From contig NZ_AZUR01000001.1 of NCBI RefSeq assembly GCF_000527175.1, positions 3,125,001 to 3,189,000 of the forward strand: 64,000 nucleotides of DNA, written 5' to 3'. Origin of the DNA: Pseudogulbenkiania sp. MAI-1 (GTDB taxonomy: Bacteria > Pseudomonadota > Gammaproteobacteria > Burkholderiales > Chromobacteriaceae). Under the pieces are notes generated by a model, which was not told the DNA's origin, did not search any database, and worked only from the letters and a program-made list of their open reading frames with translations. The translations under genes were made by a program, and so were the position numbers. Below, piece by piece: positions 18,401 to 25,261 of the stretch. Each line of letters opens with the position of its first letter. Within the stretch, counting starts at the first letter, position 1.

Positions 18401-19328
18401 GGCCGCTGACGTGCCCGGACACCGTGGGTGCATCGTTGGTGCCAGAGAGGGTAATGGTGACGTCCTGGGTCACCTGCTTGCCACTACTGTCGGTAATGAC
18501 AATGGTAAAGGTTTCGGTGGCACTTTCTCCTGCTGCCATCGACTGGACTGTCCCGGCAACACCGTCGGTGCCGTCCGCGAGAGAATAACTCCAAGTGACT
18601 TTACCTGCCCCATCTCCCAGGGCAGAGTCGGTCAACGTCGCGGTGAGCGCGCCGCCGAGACTGTTGCCAGAATGAGATTGCACACTCACGCTGTGGGTCT
18701 GGCTCAAGTCGACATCAAAGAAACTGATGTTGCCGGAGGTCGACAGCATCGGATTACTGGCGTCCTCGATAACACTACCGCTCGAGTCGGCGTTGCTGAT
18801 GACTGGTCGGTGAAAGTCGATGGCGGCGCCATCCACCCAGACATCCAGGTTCTCCATCATCGACACGGTCAGCTTGGTGCCATTGCCGAAATCGAAGGTG
18901 AAATCACTGGCGGTGCCATTAGACACTTCACCAGTCGTGGAATTAGTCTTGACGCTGGCAAGGTGCTGTACATAACGGGCGACTTCATTCTGCACCGTCG
19001 TGCTGAGCCACTCTGTACTGCTCAGATTAAGCCGCACCGTATCAATGCCCGACCCTCCCGTGTAGAGGTCAGTAGAGCCCCCATTTTCTGACAGCGTGTA
19101 GATCAGCGTGTCGCTCCCCGATCCACCATTGAGCCGGTCATCACCACTGCCACCGTCAAGGGTGTCACTCCCCGCACCACCATTCAGGATGTCGTCTCCA
19201 TCACCTCCATAGACCTTATCATCGCCATTGCCACTATTCACAACGTCATCGCCGGCCCCAGCACAAATTGTATCGTCCTTGTTCGTTCCAACGATGGTTT
19301 CACTGCTGTCGGTCCCGCTAATGGCCAT
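15495..19328 (-). CDS. Type I-secreted RTX protein with Ig-like/VCBS repeats (adhesin-like)
   Basis: Large extracellular protein of 1277 residues, very acidic, rich in Gly/Asp/Thr/Ser and without Cys-rich or Sec signals. Residues about 20-75 hold a first run of RTX nonapeptides (GGxGxDxLx). About 235-400 are VCBS-like domains. About 403-690 are three nearly identical 96-97-residue domains, each containing LLAGFSDVDGDTL and DNLDGTYTITPD. A fourth, divergent domain follows to about 810, then more RTX blocks (about 950-1190). The C-terminus, GFQDIAILQGV...VDQLKTDGN, is the type I secretion target seen in VCA0849-class proteins. GGGGAG precedes the ATG at 19328. No HlyB/HlyD/TolC genes are nearby. 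A role in adhesion or biofilm is inferred. Confidence 0.88.
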   Translation of the reverse strand: MAISGTDSSETIVGTNKDDTICAGAGDDVVNSGNGDDKVYGGDGDDILNGGAGSDTLDGGSGDDRLNGGSGSDTLIYTLSENGGSTDLYTGGSGIDTVRLNLSSTEWLSTTVQNEVARYVQHLASVKTNSTTGEVSNGTASDFTFDFGNGTKLTVSMMENLDVWVDGAAIDFHRPVISNADSSGSVIEDASNPMLSTSGNISFFDVDLSQTHSVSVQSHSGNSLGGALTATLTDSALGDGAGKVTWSYSLADGTDGVAGTVQSMAAGESATETFTIVITDSSGKQVTQDVTITLSGTNDAPTVSGHVSGQGVEDGNSFSINLLADALDIDHGAALHVEGLNSLPDGVSLSGSTLTVDPGNAAFQHLAEGQVELITLNYKVVDEHGAWVSETAEITITGTNDVPTGSATAVLAGGTEDTAYIVSASSLLAGFSDVDGDTLMVANLTADHGSVTDNLDGTYTITPDGNYNGTVSLSYDVTDGSLSVAASQSFTLTAVNDAPILTGSAATLVDGTEDVAYIVSAASLLAGFSDVDGDTLTVANLSADHGSVTDNLDGTYTITPDGNYNGTVSLSYDVTDGSVSVPASQSFTLAAVNDAPTGTATAVLAGGTEDTAYIVSAASLLAGFSDVDGDTLTVANLTADHGSVTDNLDGTYTITPDANYNGAVSLSYDVTDGSLSVAASQSFTLAAVNDAPTGTDNTVTLLEDGSHTFSASDFGFSDAADGNSLLAVKISTLPGAGSLTNNGVAVTAGQFVSAADIAAGHLVFTPAADANGSGYASFTFQVQDDGGTVNGGVDLDQSANTLTLDVTAVNDSPAAKNDVLYVSNSTTVTLPISMLLANDGDVDGLSLSVSSISVVSGTLGSSVVVNPDGTFTFTTGSVGGTVASPSTVTLSYTLSDGVGGTATGLITLNVLDTNGPGAQTIDLTGVGSYQGAFLDGKAGADVLTDGASQSVLVGGVGADTLTGSAGADLLIGGDSNDNLQGGEGNDVLRGGLGNNDVMDGGAGTEDLLDFSDGTVAIGTVATPFTLVQSNVLTVMANGTGGLGNNDSYVNMEGVIGTRFDDTITGSSGNDILRGGGGSDTIDGGAGIDLIDFSDATSGLTFTLTQSSSSTSFSASGLGTDSYKNMEGVIGSAFNDTLTGSSSNDILRGGDGNDLLSGGTGNDTLVGGSGADNMTGGGGSDTFVLLAKDAAAVDTITDFTVGIGGDVLDIADLLVGYSAGTSDLNNFLHVRESGGNTVVSVDRDGTGGSYGFQDIAILQGVTSVTVDQLKTDGNVHPI
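17251..18120 (-). repeat. Three tandem 288-291 bp repeats inside the RTX gene
   Basis: The same block (beginning on the plus strand near GTCGGCGCGTCGTTGACCGC) recurs at offsets of 288, 291 and 288 bp. The copies differ at only scattered positions, far fewer than expected from protein conservation alone, which points to recent duplication or gene conversion. Each encodes one 96-97-residue extracellular domain. Confidence 0.85.
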
Positions 19329-19705
19329 GATGATTTCTCCCCATGAATTGAACCTGCCGTCAGGCCATGGCGCTGCTCCAATGGCCCTGAAGTCGCTAAC
19401 CATTTCGAATAATAGTTTTAAAAAGAATTTGGTCTATTGCCCTTCGGTACACCCTCTTTTTTCCGGCAAAAGAGATGGTGATGGACTAAACTTCTTCCCC
19501 CTCATCCGTCATATCCGATGTCCTGCTTCTCCCGCCAGAAGCCATCCGCCCCGGAATGCCGGGGAGCTGCACGCGGATGCCGGCAACGGTTTGCAGGCCT
19601 GCCAAAAGCCCAAACAAAAAGCTGGCCGAAGCCCCCTTTCGAGGGCTTCGACCAGCCTTTGTTACGATCAGCCGGCCTAGCCGCCGGCTTGTTTCAGCCC
19701 GCTAG
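19329..19705. other. Intergenic region between RTX gene and KorA-like gene
   Basis: 377 bp. It holds the terminator of the KorA-like gene (19612-19658) and, nearer the RTX start, an AT-rich stretch that on the minus strand reads TAGACC, 16 bp, TATTAT (near 19395-19425), a weak promoter candidate for the RTX gene. No credible coding sequence was seen. Confidence 0.4.
19612..19658 (-). terminator. Strong intrinsic terminator of the KorA-like gene
   Basis: On the minus strand a 14-position stem (GCTGGTCGAAGCCC/GGGCTTCGGCCAGC, one non-Watson-Crick position) is followed by TTTTTGTTTG. Confidence 0.85.
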
Positions 19706-19927
19706 CTAGCGGGTTTCCAGCGGCAGGTGGCTCGCCATCGCGTTGATTTCCTTGATGGCGCGGCGGAAGCGCGCGTGAGCGCGTGAGACGGTCGATTCGC
19801 TGATATCGAGCTGCTTCGCGGCGGCGTAGCCGGTCATGCCGTCGATCTCCATCAGCCAGACGGCTTCGCGCGATTGCTTCTTCAGGCCGATCAGGTCGGC
19901 GACGTGGTTGAACTGTTCGAGTTTCAT
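19706..19927 (-). CDS. KorA/TrfB-like small DNA-binding protein
   Basis: 73-residue protein with a central helix-turn-helix, GMTGYAAAKQLDISESTVSR (about 33-52), resembling the DNA-binding domain of the plasmid repressors KorA/TrfB. KorA itself is about 100 residues and has an extra dimerisation part, which is absent here. The start at 19927 follows AGGAGGAC by 7 nt. The stop codon sits inside a perfect 16-bp palindrome, CCCGCTAGCTAGCGGG (19698-19713). It is transcribed in the same direction as the RTX gene but separated by a strong terminator, so any control of that gene would be in trans. Its target is unknown. No plasmid genes surround it. Confidence 0.72.
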   Translation of the reverse strand: MKLEQFNHVADLIGLKKQSREAVWLMEIDGMTGYAAAKQLDISESTVSRAHARFRRAIKEINAMASHLPLETR

Positions 19928-20233
19928 GTGTCTGTCCTCCTGCGTTATCGCAAAGCCCCTTGGGTATGACCACCCACAGGCACATTGAGAAACCATTCTT
20001 ACCCTGCCTACCTTCAGCATAGTTGCTTGCAAAAAAAATGCAGGTAAAAAATGCATGCCGGCGATGGCGCTTGAGGCCGTGGCAAGAGGCCGCTCCGCTC
20101 CCATCGGCCGGCACGGCCCCTTGCCCACCCGGCCGCTCGGCGGAACTCATGCGGGAATGACGGGGTCTATACCACTGTCACAGACTCTGCTGACCGGGCA
20201 TGTCCCGTCCGGCAGCGTTACGCGAGGTTTCTG
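19928..20233. other. Divergent intergenic region with leader motif
   Basis: 306 bp between the minus-strand KorA-like gene and the plus-strand lipoprotein gene. On the minus strand the last 60 bases before the KorA-like start contain GTGCCTGT, a small hairpin (GGGT/ACCC) and GGGGCTTTGCG, the arrangement also seen at the left end of the window. A, T-rich tracts near 20030-20050 could hold promoters; none matches consensus well. Confidence 0.4.
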
Positions 20234-20443
20234 ATGTACAAAACCCTGACTCGTTCGACCATCATCCTGCTGGTCGTGGCCACCCTGAGCGGCTGCGCCG
20301 GCATGACCCAGCGCCAGAAGAACACCGCTGTCGGTGCGGCGGTCGGCGGCGTGGCCGGTTCGGTGCTGACCGGCGGCGATACGCTCGGCACGCTGGGTGG
20401 CGCGGCCATCGGCGGCTTCATCGGCCACGAGGGCGGCAAGTAA
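20234..20443 (+). CDS. Glycine-zipper lipoprotein (OsmB-like)
   Basis: 69-residue lipoprotein. The signal peptide ends in the lipobox LSGC (Cys about 21), followed by a short polar linker, KNTAVGAAVGGVAGSVLTGG and LGTLGGAAIGGFIGHEGGK, i.e. two GxxxG-rich glycine-zipper helices. Such proteins (OsmB, Rcs-linked and SlyB-like lipoproteins) are envelope-stress-associated outer-membrane lipoproteins; the exact role is unknown. A short AGG precedes the start. It stands alone, divergent from the KorA-like gene and convergent with metQ. Confidence 0.8.
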   Translation: MYKTLTRSTIILLVVATLSGCAGMTQRQKNTAVGAAVGGVAGSVLTGGDTLGTLGGAAIGGFIGHEGGK

Positions 20444-20508
20444 GCATTTCAGCGGTGAACGCCCCGCCCAGGCATGCCCGGACGGGGCGGTTCACGCTGG
20501 ATGGACGT

Positions 20509-20533
20509 AAAAAAAGGAGGGCCGAAGCCCTCC
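20509..20533 (-). terminator. Terminator of metNIQ
   Basis: On the minus strand GGAGGGC, TTCG loop, GCCCTCC, then TTTTTTT: a perfect 7-bp stem with a stable tetraloop, 27 bp after the metQ stop. Confidence 0.9.
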
Positions 20534-20560
20534 CGAATGCCTTGAAGTAATAAAAACCGC

Positions 20561-21370
20561 TTACTTCCAGTTCGCCGGCAGCTTGTAGCCGACGTACTTC
20601 TGCTTGGCCCAGGCCTTGAACTCGTTGGAGTTGTAGGCGGCCACCACATCCTTGGCCCAGGCCTTCTTCGCATCGGCCGCACGCACGACGCCCCAGTTCA
20701 CGTAGGCGTAGCTCTTTTCCTGGTAGACGGCCTCGGTCAGCTTGATGCCGGAGCTGGTGGCGTAGTTGCCGTTGATCACGGCGAAGTCCACGTCGTTGCG
20801 CGAGCGCGGCAGCTGGGCGGCTTCCAGCGGCACGATCTTGATGTTCTTCACGTTCTGGGCGATGTCATGCTCGGACGCTGTCAGCGGGTCGATACCCGGC
20901 TTCAGCTTGATCCAGCCCAGGTCGTTCAGCATCACCAGCGCGCGGGCGAAGTTGCTCGGGTCGTTCGGGGCGGCCAGCGAGGAACCGGGCTTGACGTCCT
21001 TCAGCGACTTCAGCTTGCCCGGGTAGATGCCCAGCGGCGCGGTCGGTACCTGGAACACCGGTGCCAGCGTCAGCTTGTGCTCCTTGGCGAAGTTGTCGAG
21101 GTAGGGCTTGTGCTGGAACACGTTGACGTCCAGCGAGCCTTCCTGCAGCGCCAGGTTCGGGCGCACGTAGTCGGTGAACTCCACCAGCTTGACGCTGTAG
21201 CCCTGCTTTTCCAGGATCGGCTTGATCGACTGTTTGACCATGTCGCCGAAATCGCCGACGGTGGTGCCGATGACGATTTCCTTCTTGGACGGGTCGGCGG
21301 CCAGGGCGGAACCGGCCACGGCCAGGCCCAGCACGGAGGCGGCCAGCGCCTTGATGACGAATCTACGCAT
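20561..21370 (-). CDS. metQ: Methionine ABC transporter substrate-binding protein
   Basis: Periplasmic methionine-binding protein of the NlpA/MetQ family, 269 residues. After the signal peptide (LAVAGSALA, cut at about residue 24) come IVIGTTVGDFGDMVKQ and DYVRPNLALQEGSLDVNVFQHKPYLD, close to the family signature (usually ALxxGDIDANxFQHxPYLD). Unlike E. coli MetQ and many Neisseriales homologues it has no lipobox cysteine, so it should be soluble in the periplasm. AAGGAG lies before the ATG. It is the last gene of metN-metI-metQ, 42 bp after metI. Confidence 0.93.
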   Translation of the reverse strand: MRRFVIKALAASVLGLAVAGSALAADPSKKEIVIGTTVGDFGDMVKQSIKPILEKQGYSVKLVEFTDYVRPNLALQEGSLDVNVFQHKPYLDNFAKEHKLTLAPVFQVPTAPLGIYPGKLKSLKDVKPGSSLAAPNDPSNFARALVMLNDLGWIKLKPGIDPLTASEHDIAQNVKNIKIVPLEAAQLPRSRNDVDFAVINGNYATSSGIKLTEAVYQEKSYAYVNWGVVRAADAKKAWAKDVVAAYNSNEFKAWAKQKYVGYKLPANWK

Positions 21371-21412
21371 GATGAACTCCTTGTCGCGTTGTATTAGGTA
21401 AGGGATGGGGGA

Positions 21413-22099
21413 TTAACGTTTGTCCAGCCGCGCCGCCAGCCGGTTGCCGGCGAACTGGATGATCTGCACGATGAGCACCAGGAGCAGCACCATGGCGATC
21501 ATCACCTCGGTCTGGAAGCGGTAGTAGCCGTAGCGGATGGCCAGGTCGCCGATGCCGCCGCCGCCCACCACGCCGGCCACTGCCGAGTAGGACAGGAAGC
21601 TGATGGTCAGGATGGTGACGCTGGAGATCAGCCCGGAACGGGCCTCGACCAGCAGCACCTTGGCAATGATCTGCAGCGGGCTCGCGCCCATGGCCTCGGC
21701 CGCCTCCACCACGCCGCGCGGCACCTCGCGCAGGGTCTGCTCGACCAGGCGGGCGAAGTACGGGATCGCCGCGAACGACAGCGGTACCGCCGCCGCCACC
21801 GGGCCGATGGTGGAACCGACCAGCAAGCGCGTCAGCGGCACCAGCGACACCATCAGGATGATGAACGGGAACGAGCGCACCAGGTTGACCAGCCAGCCCA
21901 GCACCGCGTTGACGATGCGGTGGGCGAAAATCTGCCCCGGCTGGCTCAGGTAGAGCAGGAAGCCCAACGGGCCGCCGAACAAAAAGGCGGCAGCCAGGCC
22001 GATGGCCAGCATCAGCGCGGTTTCCTTGCACGCCTGCCAGATTTCCGGCCCCATCATGCTCAGGTTGGCGAGGGCGTCGGCAAAAGTGAGTGCTTCCAT
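21413..22099 (-). CDS. metI: Methionine ABC transporter permease
   Basis: Membrane subunit of 228 residues with five predicted helices. The coupling sequence EAAEAMGASPLQIIAKVLL (about 140-158) contacts MetN, and the family features VRSFPFIILMVSLVPLTRLL and SFLSYSAVAGVVGGGGIGDLAIRYGYYR are present. The ATG at 22099 overlaps the metN stop in TGATG, so translation is coupled. It imports D/L-methionine with MetN and MetQ. Confidence 0.94.
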   Translation of the reverse strand: MEALTFADALANLSMMGPEIWQACKETALMLAIGLAAAFLFGGPLGFLLYLSQPGQIFAHRIVNAVLGWLVNLVRSFPFIILMVSLVPLTRLLVGSTIGPVAAAVPLSFAAIPYFARLVEQTLREVPRGVVEAAEAMGASPLQIIAKVLLVEARSGLISSVTILTISFLSYSAVAGVVGGGGIGDLAIRYGYYRFQTEVMIAMVLLLVLIVQIIQFAGNRLAARLDKR

Positions 22100-22836
22100 C
22101 ACGCGGCCTCCAACAGGGAGCGAGCCAGTTCGGACTGCGCCTCGGTCCGGCCATCGACGATGTCCAGCACCTCCACCACCCGGCCGTCCTCGAGCACGGC
22201 GGCACGGTGGCAGATCGAACGCACCACGTTCATCTCGTGCGTCACCACCACCACGGTGACGCCGAAGCGGCGATTAATGTCCTGCAGGCAGTCGAGAATG
22301 CTCTGGGTGGTCTTGGGGTCGAGCGCCGAGGTGGCCTCGTCGGCCAGGATCACCTTGGGATTGGGCGCCAGCGCCCGGGCGATGCCGACGCGCTGCTTCT
22401 GGCCGCCGGACAGCTGCGCCGGATGGTGACCGGCGCGGTCGGTCAGGCCCACCACCTCCAGGCACTCGGCGACACGGCGCTCGATGTCGCCCTTGGACCA
22501 ACCGGCGATTTCCAGCGGAAAAGCGACGTTGCCCGCCACGGTGCGGTTGGCGAGCAGGTTGAACTGCTGGAATACCATGCCGATGTTCTGGCGGGCGCGG
22601 CGCAGCTCGCGCGCGGACAAGCTGGTGAGGTCCTGGGTATCGACGATGACGCTGCCCGCGTCCGGGCGCTCCAGCAGGTTGATCAGGCGCATCAGGGTGG
22701 ACTTGCCGGCTCCGGAGTAGCCGATCAGGCCGAAGATCTCGCCGGCGCCGACCGACAGCGAGGTCGGCGCCACCGCCTCGAACCAGCCGCCGTCGGGACG
22801 GCGGTAGCGTTTGCACACGTTCTGCAGATGAATCAT
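22099..22836 (-). CDS. metN: Methionine ABC transporter ATPase (short form)
   Basis: ATP-binding subunit with Walker A GYSGAGKST (about 38-46), Q-loop MVFQQFNLL, signature LSGGQKQRVGIARAL and Walker B VILADEATSALD. At 245 residues it ends about 100 residues before E. coli MetN, so the C-terminal NIL domain that binds methionine and shuts the transporter is missing; short MetN forms occur in Neisseria. The ATG at 22836 is set by GGAG and by the ABC start MIHLQNVCKRY; the frame is open to 22932. A riboswitch-like leader precedes it, suggesting control at the RNA level instead. Confidence 0.95.
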   Translation of the reverse strand: MIHLQNVCKRYRRPDGGWFEAVAPTSLSVGAGEIFGLIGYSGAGKSTLMRLINLLERPDAGSVIVDTQDLTSLSARELRRARQNIGMVFQQFNLLANRTVAGNVAFPLEIAGWSKGDIERRVAECLEVVGLTDRAGHHPAQLSGGQKQRVGIARALAPNPKVILADEATSALDPKTTQSILDCLQDINRRFGVTVVVVTHEMNVVRSICHRAAVLEDGRVVEVLDIVDGRTEAQSELARSLLEAA

Positions 22837-22841
22837 GGAAG

Positions 22842-22980
22842 CTCCAAAGACAAAGCCCGCCGTGGACACGGCGGGCTTTGCACATGGAAATCTTCGGATT
22901 CGAAAATCGTTACAGCCTGATGGGCTGTCCACGCTTTAGCTATTTTACGCCCGCAAGCTGTGTTCAAATCGGCGATAATT
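22842..22980 (-). promoter_or_regulatory. SAM-II-class riboswitch with transcription attenuator
   Basis: On the minus strand the metN leader shows the SAM-II core in order: CGCC, GAUUUG, GCUUGC, GGGCG, UAAAAU, AGCUAAAG (22980 down to about 22926). CGCC/GGCG gives P1. CAC-A-GCUU can pair with AAGC-GUG to give the pseudoknot P2. About 50 nt later a perfect 12-bp terminator stem CAAAGCCCGCCG/CGGCGGGCTTTG (22851-22880) is followed by UCUUU directly before the metN GGAG. CGUGGACA (22926-22933), overlapping the 3' strand of P2, is perfectly complementary to UGUCCACG in the terminator loop (22861-22868), an antiterminator. Predicted logic: SAM stabilises P2, the antiterminator is lost, and transcription stops. 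Confidence 0.75.
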
Positions 22981-22986
22981 TTCTGT

Positions 22987-23015
22987 ATTGAACATGCTTT
23001 TTCCTTTGCGGTCAA
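22987..23015 (-). promoter_or_regulatory. Sigma-70-type promoter of metNIQ
   Basis: On the minus strand TTGACC (23010-23015), a 17-bp spacer, then TTCAAT (22987-22992). The predicted start falls just before the first base of the aptamer, as expected for a riboswitch leader. Confidence 0.65.
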
Positions 23016-23102
23016 GCACAATCGCACCGATCTTCACTAGCGGACATCCCCTCTTCCAGTCAAAGCCACGGCAGAAATTCGAGAAGCCAGGAATTCATCG
23101 CT

Positions 23103-23852
23103 TCAGGCCGGCAGCAGCGAGGCCGACAGCGGCAGATGATCCGACAACTCGCTCCACGGCGCGCCGTGATGCGCCACCGCGCTGACCGGGCGCAGGCCGC
23201 GCACGTAGATGCGGTCGAGCGTCAGGAACGGCAAGCGGGAGGGAAAACTGCGGGCATGCTGACCATAGAGGTTCTGGAACACTTCGTGCAGCCCGTTCTC
23301 GGCCAGCAGGCGGTCGGTCGCCTCGCCCTGCCAGTCGTTGAAGTCGCCGGCCAGGATCAGCGGATAGTGATGCGGGACGTTGTCGCGGATGTAGCGCGCC
23401 AGCGTGGCGTACTGCTTGCGTCGGTCACCTGCGCGCAGATTGAGGTGGGCGCACAGCGCGATGACCGGCGTGCTCCAGCCGGGCGGCTCCAGCACGCAAT
23501 GCAGCACGCCACGGCTCTCGAAGCGGTTGACCGAGATATCGAGGTTGCACCAGGAGCGGATCGGGAAGCGGGTCAGCACCGCGTTGCCGTGATGGCCGTG
23601 GCCGTAGCTGGCGTTGAGGCCGTAGGCGGCCTTGCGCCCGAGCTGGCGCGCCAGGTACTGGTGCTGCGGGATGCGCGGCCATTCCTGATGGCTCAGGGTG
23701 CGCAGCAGGTTCTTGCCCTGCACTTCCTGCAGGAACATCACGTCGGAAGCCAGCGAGCCCAGCGCCTTGGCCATGTCCTCCACCTTGACATGCCGATTGA
23801 GTATCGACATCCCCTTGTGGATGTTGTAGGTGGCAACCTTCAGCGGTTCCAT
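23103..23852 (-). CDS. Endonuclease/exonuclease/phosphatase family protein
   Basis: 249 residues of the Mg-dependent EEP fold (DNase I/YbhP/sphingomyelinase-like). Motifs: VATYNIHKG near the N-terminus, FLQEVQ (metal-binding Glu), the His-containing SYGHGHHGNAVLTRFPI, LILAGDFNDW (catalytic Asp/Asn) and the C-terminal SDHLPLSASL (catalytic His). No signal peptide is clear. The frame is open to 23918 with another ATG; 23852 is chosen because family members start close to the VATYNIHKG strand, though neither start has a good ribosome-binding site. The substrate (nucleic acid or phospholipid) is unknown. It stands alone between metN and a hypothetical gene. Confidence 0.8.
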   Translation of the reverse strand: MEPLKVATYNIHKGMSILNRHVKVEDMAKALGSLASDVMFLQEVQGKNLLRTLSHQEWPRIPQHQYLARQLGRKAAYGLNASYGHGHHGNAVLTRFPIRSWCNLDISVNRFESRGVLHCVLEPPGWSTPVIALCAHLNLRAGDRRKQYATLARYIRDNVPHHYPLILAGDFNDWQGEATDRLLAENGLHEVFQNLYGQHARSFPSRLPFLTLDRIYVRGLRPVSAVAHHGAPWSELSDHLPLSASLLPA

Positions 23853-24194
23853 GTAGTTATCGGCGATTAACGAAATTTTTCGATGAAAATGACGGAACTT
23901 GGACACCCTTCCGATCATTGAGGATCAACGGCTTGCAACGCCAGGCGCGCACCACGTTGATATGTCATTTATAGCCTTTTCATGAGCCCTGATATCGCCT
24001 CTGCGCCAAAAACTTCCGCCGGTGCCGGGACGCGACCGTAGCACCGCCCCCTCGTTGAACGACAGCGCGGCCGCGGTTCCATTTGCTACCGTAGGCGCCG
24101 GCGACGGTGTGCTGCGGCATGAAAGACACAGCCCCGCTCTGGGCGGGGCTGTGTCCGTGATCTGCGCGCCAACGGCGCGGAGGGCTCGAACGGC
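23853..24194. other. Intergenic region
   Basis: 342 bp upstream of the nuclease-family gene. Apart from a terminator hairpin at 24122-24155 and the possible 66-bp N-terminal extension of the nuclease gene, nothing recognisable was seen. Confidence 0.4.
24122..24155 (-). terminator. Terminator of the 137-residue hypothetical gene
   Basis: Perfect 13-bp stem GACACAGCCCCGC/GCGGGGCTGTGTC with a 5-nt loop. On the minus strand it is followed by TTTCAT, a modest U stretch. Confidence 0.65.
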
Positions 24195-24608
24195 TTACTT
24201 CTTGGCCGTCACCTTGGAGGAACGAGGGGCCTTCGCCTCCTTGGGCCCGGCCGCTTCCTTCACTTCGGCCACGGCGGCCGCTGCCGCCACGGCCACCGGT
24301 TCGGTCACGCTCACGGCCGGGGCCTCGGCCACGACAGCCTCGGCGGGCACCTCGACCTTGGCCTCGGGAGCCGTTTCGATCAGCAGCCGTTCGAGCAGCT
24401 TGCTACGGGCGGAAATGCGCCGGTCGAAACGCCAATCGTTCATCAGTTGGATCGCCGCCTCGAAGTAGCGCATATCGATCTCGTACAGGGCCTTCAGGTC
24501 GAACGATTGCCCCAGTTCCAGTGCGGCCGCCAAGTCCTTCAGCACCTGCACTTGTTCCGGGTTCTCGCCCGATTCGATGTACTTCCTGATTTTCTTGGCA
24601 GCGTTCAT
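24195..24608 (-). CDS. Hypothetical protein with Ala/Val/Glu-rich tail
   Basis: 137 residues, not recognised. The N-terminal 75 residues are helical and mixed-charge (AAKKIRKYIESGENPEQVQVL, LKALYEIDMRYFEAAIQLM, FDRRISARSKLLERLL). Residues about 80-125 are a low-complexity Ala/Val/Pro/Glu segment, and the end is basic (APRSSKVTAKK). AGGA lies 7 nt before the ATG at 24608. The composition suggests a nucleic-acid- or granule-associated protein, loosely like phasins, but no motif proves it. It is monocistronic with its own terminator. Confidence 0.6.
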   Translation of the reverse strand: MNAAKKIRKYIESGENPEQVQVLKDLAAALELGQSFDLKALYEIDMRYFEAAIQLMNDWRFDRRISARSKLLERLLIETAPEAKVEVPAEAVVAEAPAVSVTEPVAVAAAAAVAEVKEAAGPKEAKAPRSSKVTAKK

Positions 24609-24817
24609 CGTCAATCCTTGCTCTTTAAGAGGGAAAATTACATGTCATTAGATTTTAACATGGCCTTAGCCGGGACAATTTTAAGGATTTCTTACAACTT
24701 TCCGGACAGGGCGGTCCTTGCGTCTCCCGCTGGAAATCCATTAAAGCAAACCGCAGAGACGGCCGCTACCGAGGGAGATACATGGGGGCAGTTCAGCCCA
24801 GCAAGGATGACGGAAGA

Positions 24818-25261
24818 TCACGGCTGCAGCCGCAGCGGCAAGAGGCGCAGCGCTTCGGCGTTGGAGGGGGAAAAGACCTTGTCGGCGGCCTCCGCCCAGG
24901 GCAGCCACTGGTAGCGGCTATGCTCGTCCGGCGCCAGCGTGACCGGCAGCGGCGCGGGCAGCAGCAAGCCGAACACGTGCTCTTCGTTCTCGGTCACGCC
25001 GGGTGGGTAGCGATGACGCCAGTGCGGGTAGATCTCGTAACGGTTGGTGATGTGCCAGTCGCTCAGCTGATAGGCATCGGCGTCGAGCCCGGTTTCCTCG
25101 CGCACCTCGCGCCGCGCCGTGTCGATCAGCGCCTCCTGCCCTTCGCGGCTGCCGGTCACCGACTGCCAGAAGCCGGCCCGGTCGGCGCGTTCGATCAGCA
25201 GCGCCTGGCCGTCGGCGGTATGGATCACCACCAGCACCGATACCGGTTGCTTGTTGCCCAT
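24818..25261 (-). CDS. nudB: Dihydroneopterin triphosphate diphosphatase
   Basis: 147-residue Nudix hydrolase. The Nudix box GSREGQEALIDTARREVREE followed by TGL (about 37-59) is complete. The flanking features FWQSVTGS, ITNRYEIYPHWRHRYPPGVTENEEHVF and W(L)PWAEA are those of NudB, which removes pyrophosphate from dihydroneopterin triphosphate in folate synthesis. The ATG overlaps the stop of the upstream response regulator as TGATG, so it is the last gene of an MscS-regulator-nudB unit. That coupling to a regulator is unusual for a folate gene. Confidence 0.88.
   Translation of the reverse strand: MGNKQPVSVLVVIHTADGQALLIERADRAGFWQSVTGSREGQEALIDTARREVREETGLDADAYQLSDWHITNRYEIYPHWRHRYPPGVTENEEHVFGLLLPAPLPVTLAPDEHSRYQWLPWAEAADKVFSPSNAEALRLLPLRLQP

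Noticed and set aside
15495..19328. Repeated DNA in the RTX gene considered as a CRISPR-like or satellite array
   Set aside because: The repeats are in frame, encode RTX and Ig-like domains, and have no unique spacers.
22099..22932. Longer MetN starting at 22932
   Set aside because: The extra 32 residues would be encoded by the riboswitch terminator hairpin and have no ABC-protein character; GGAG precedes the ATG at 22836.
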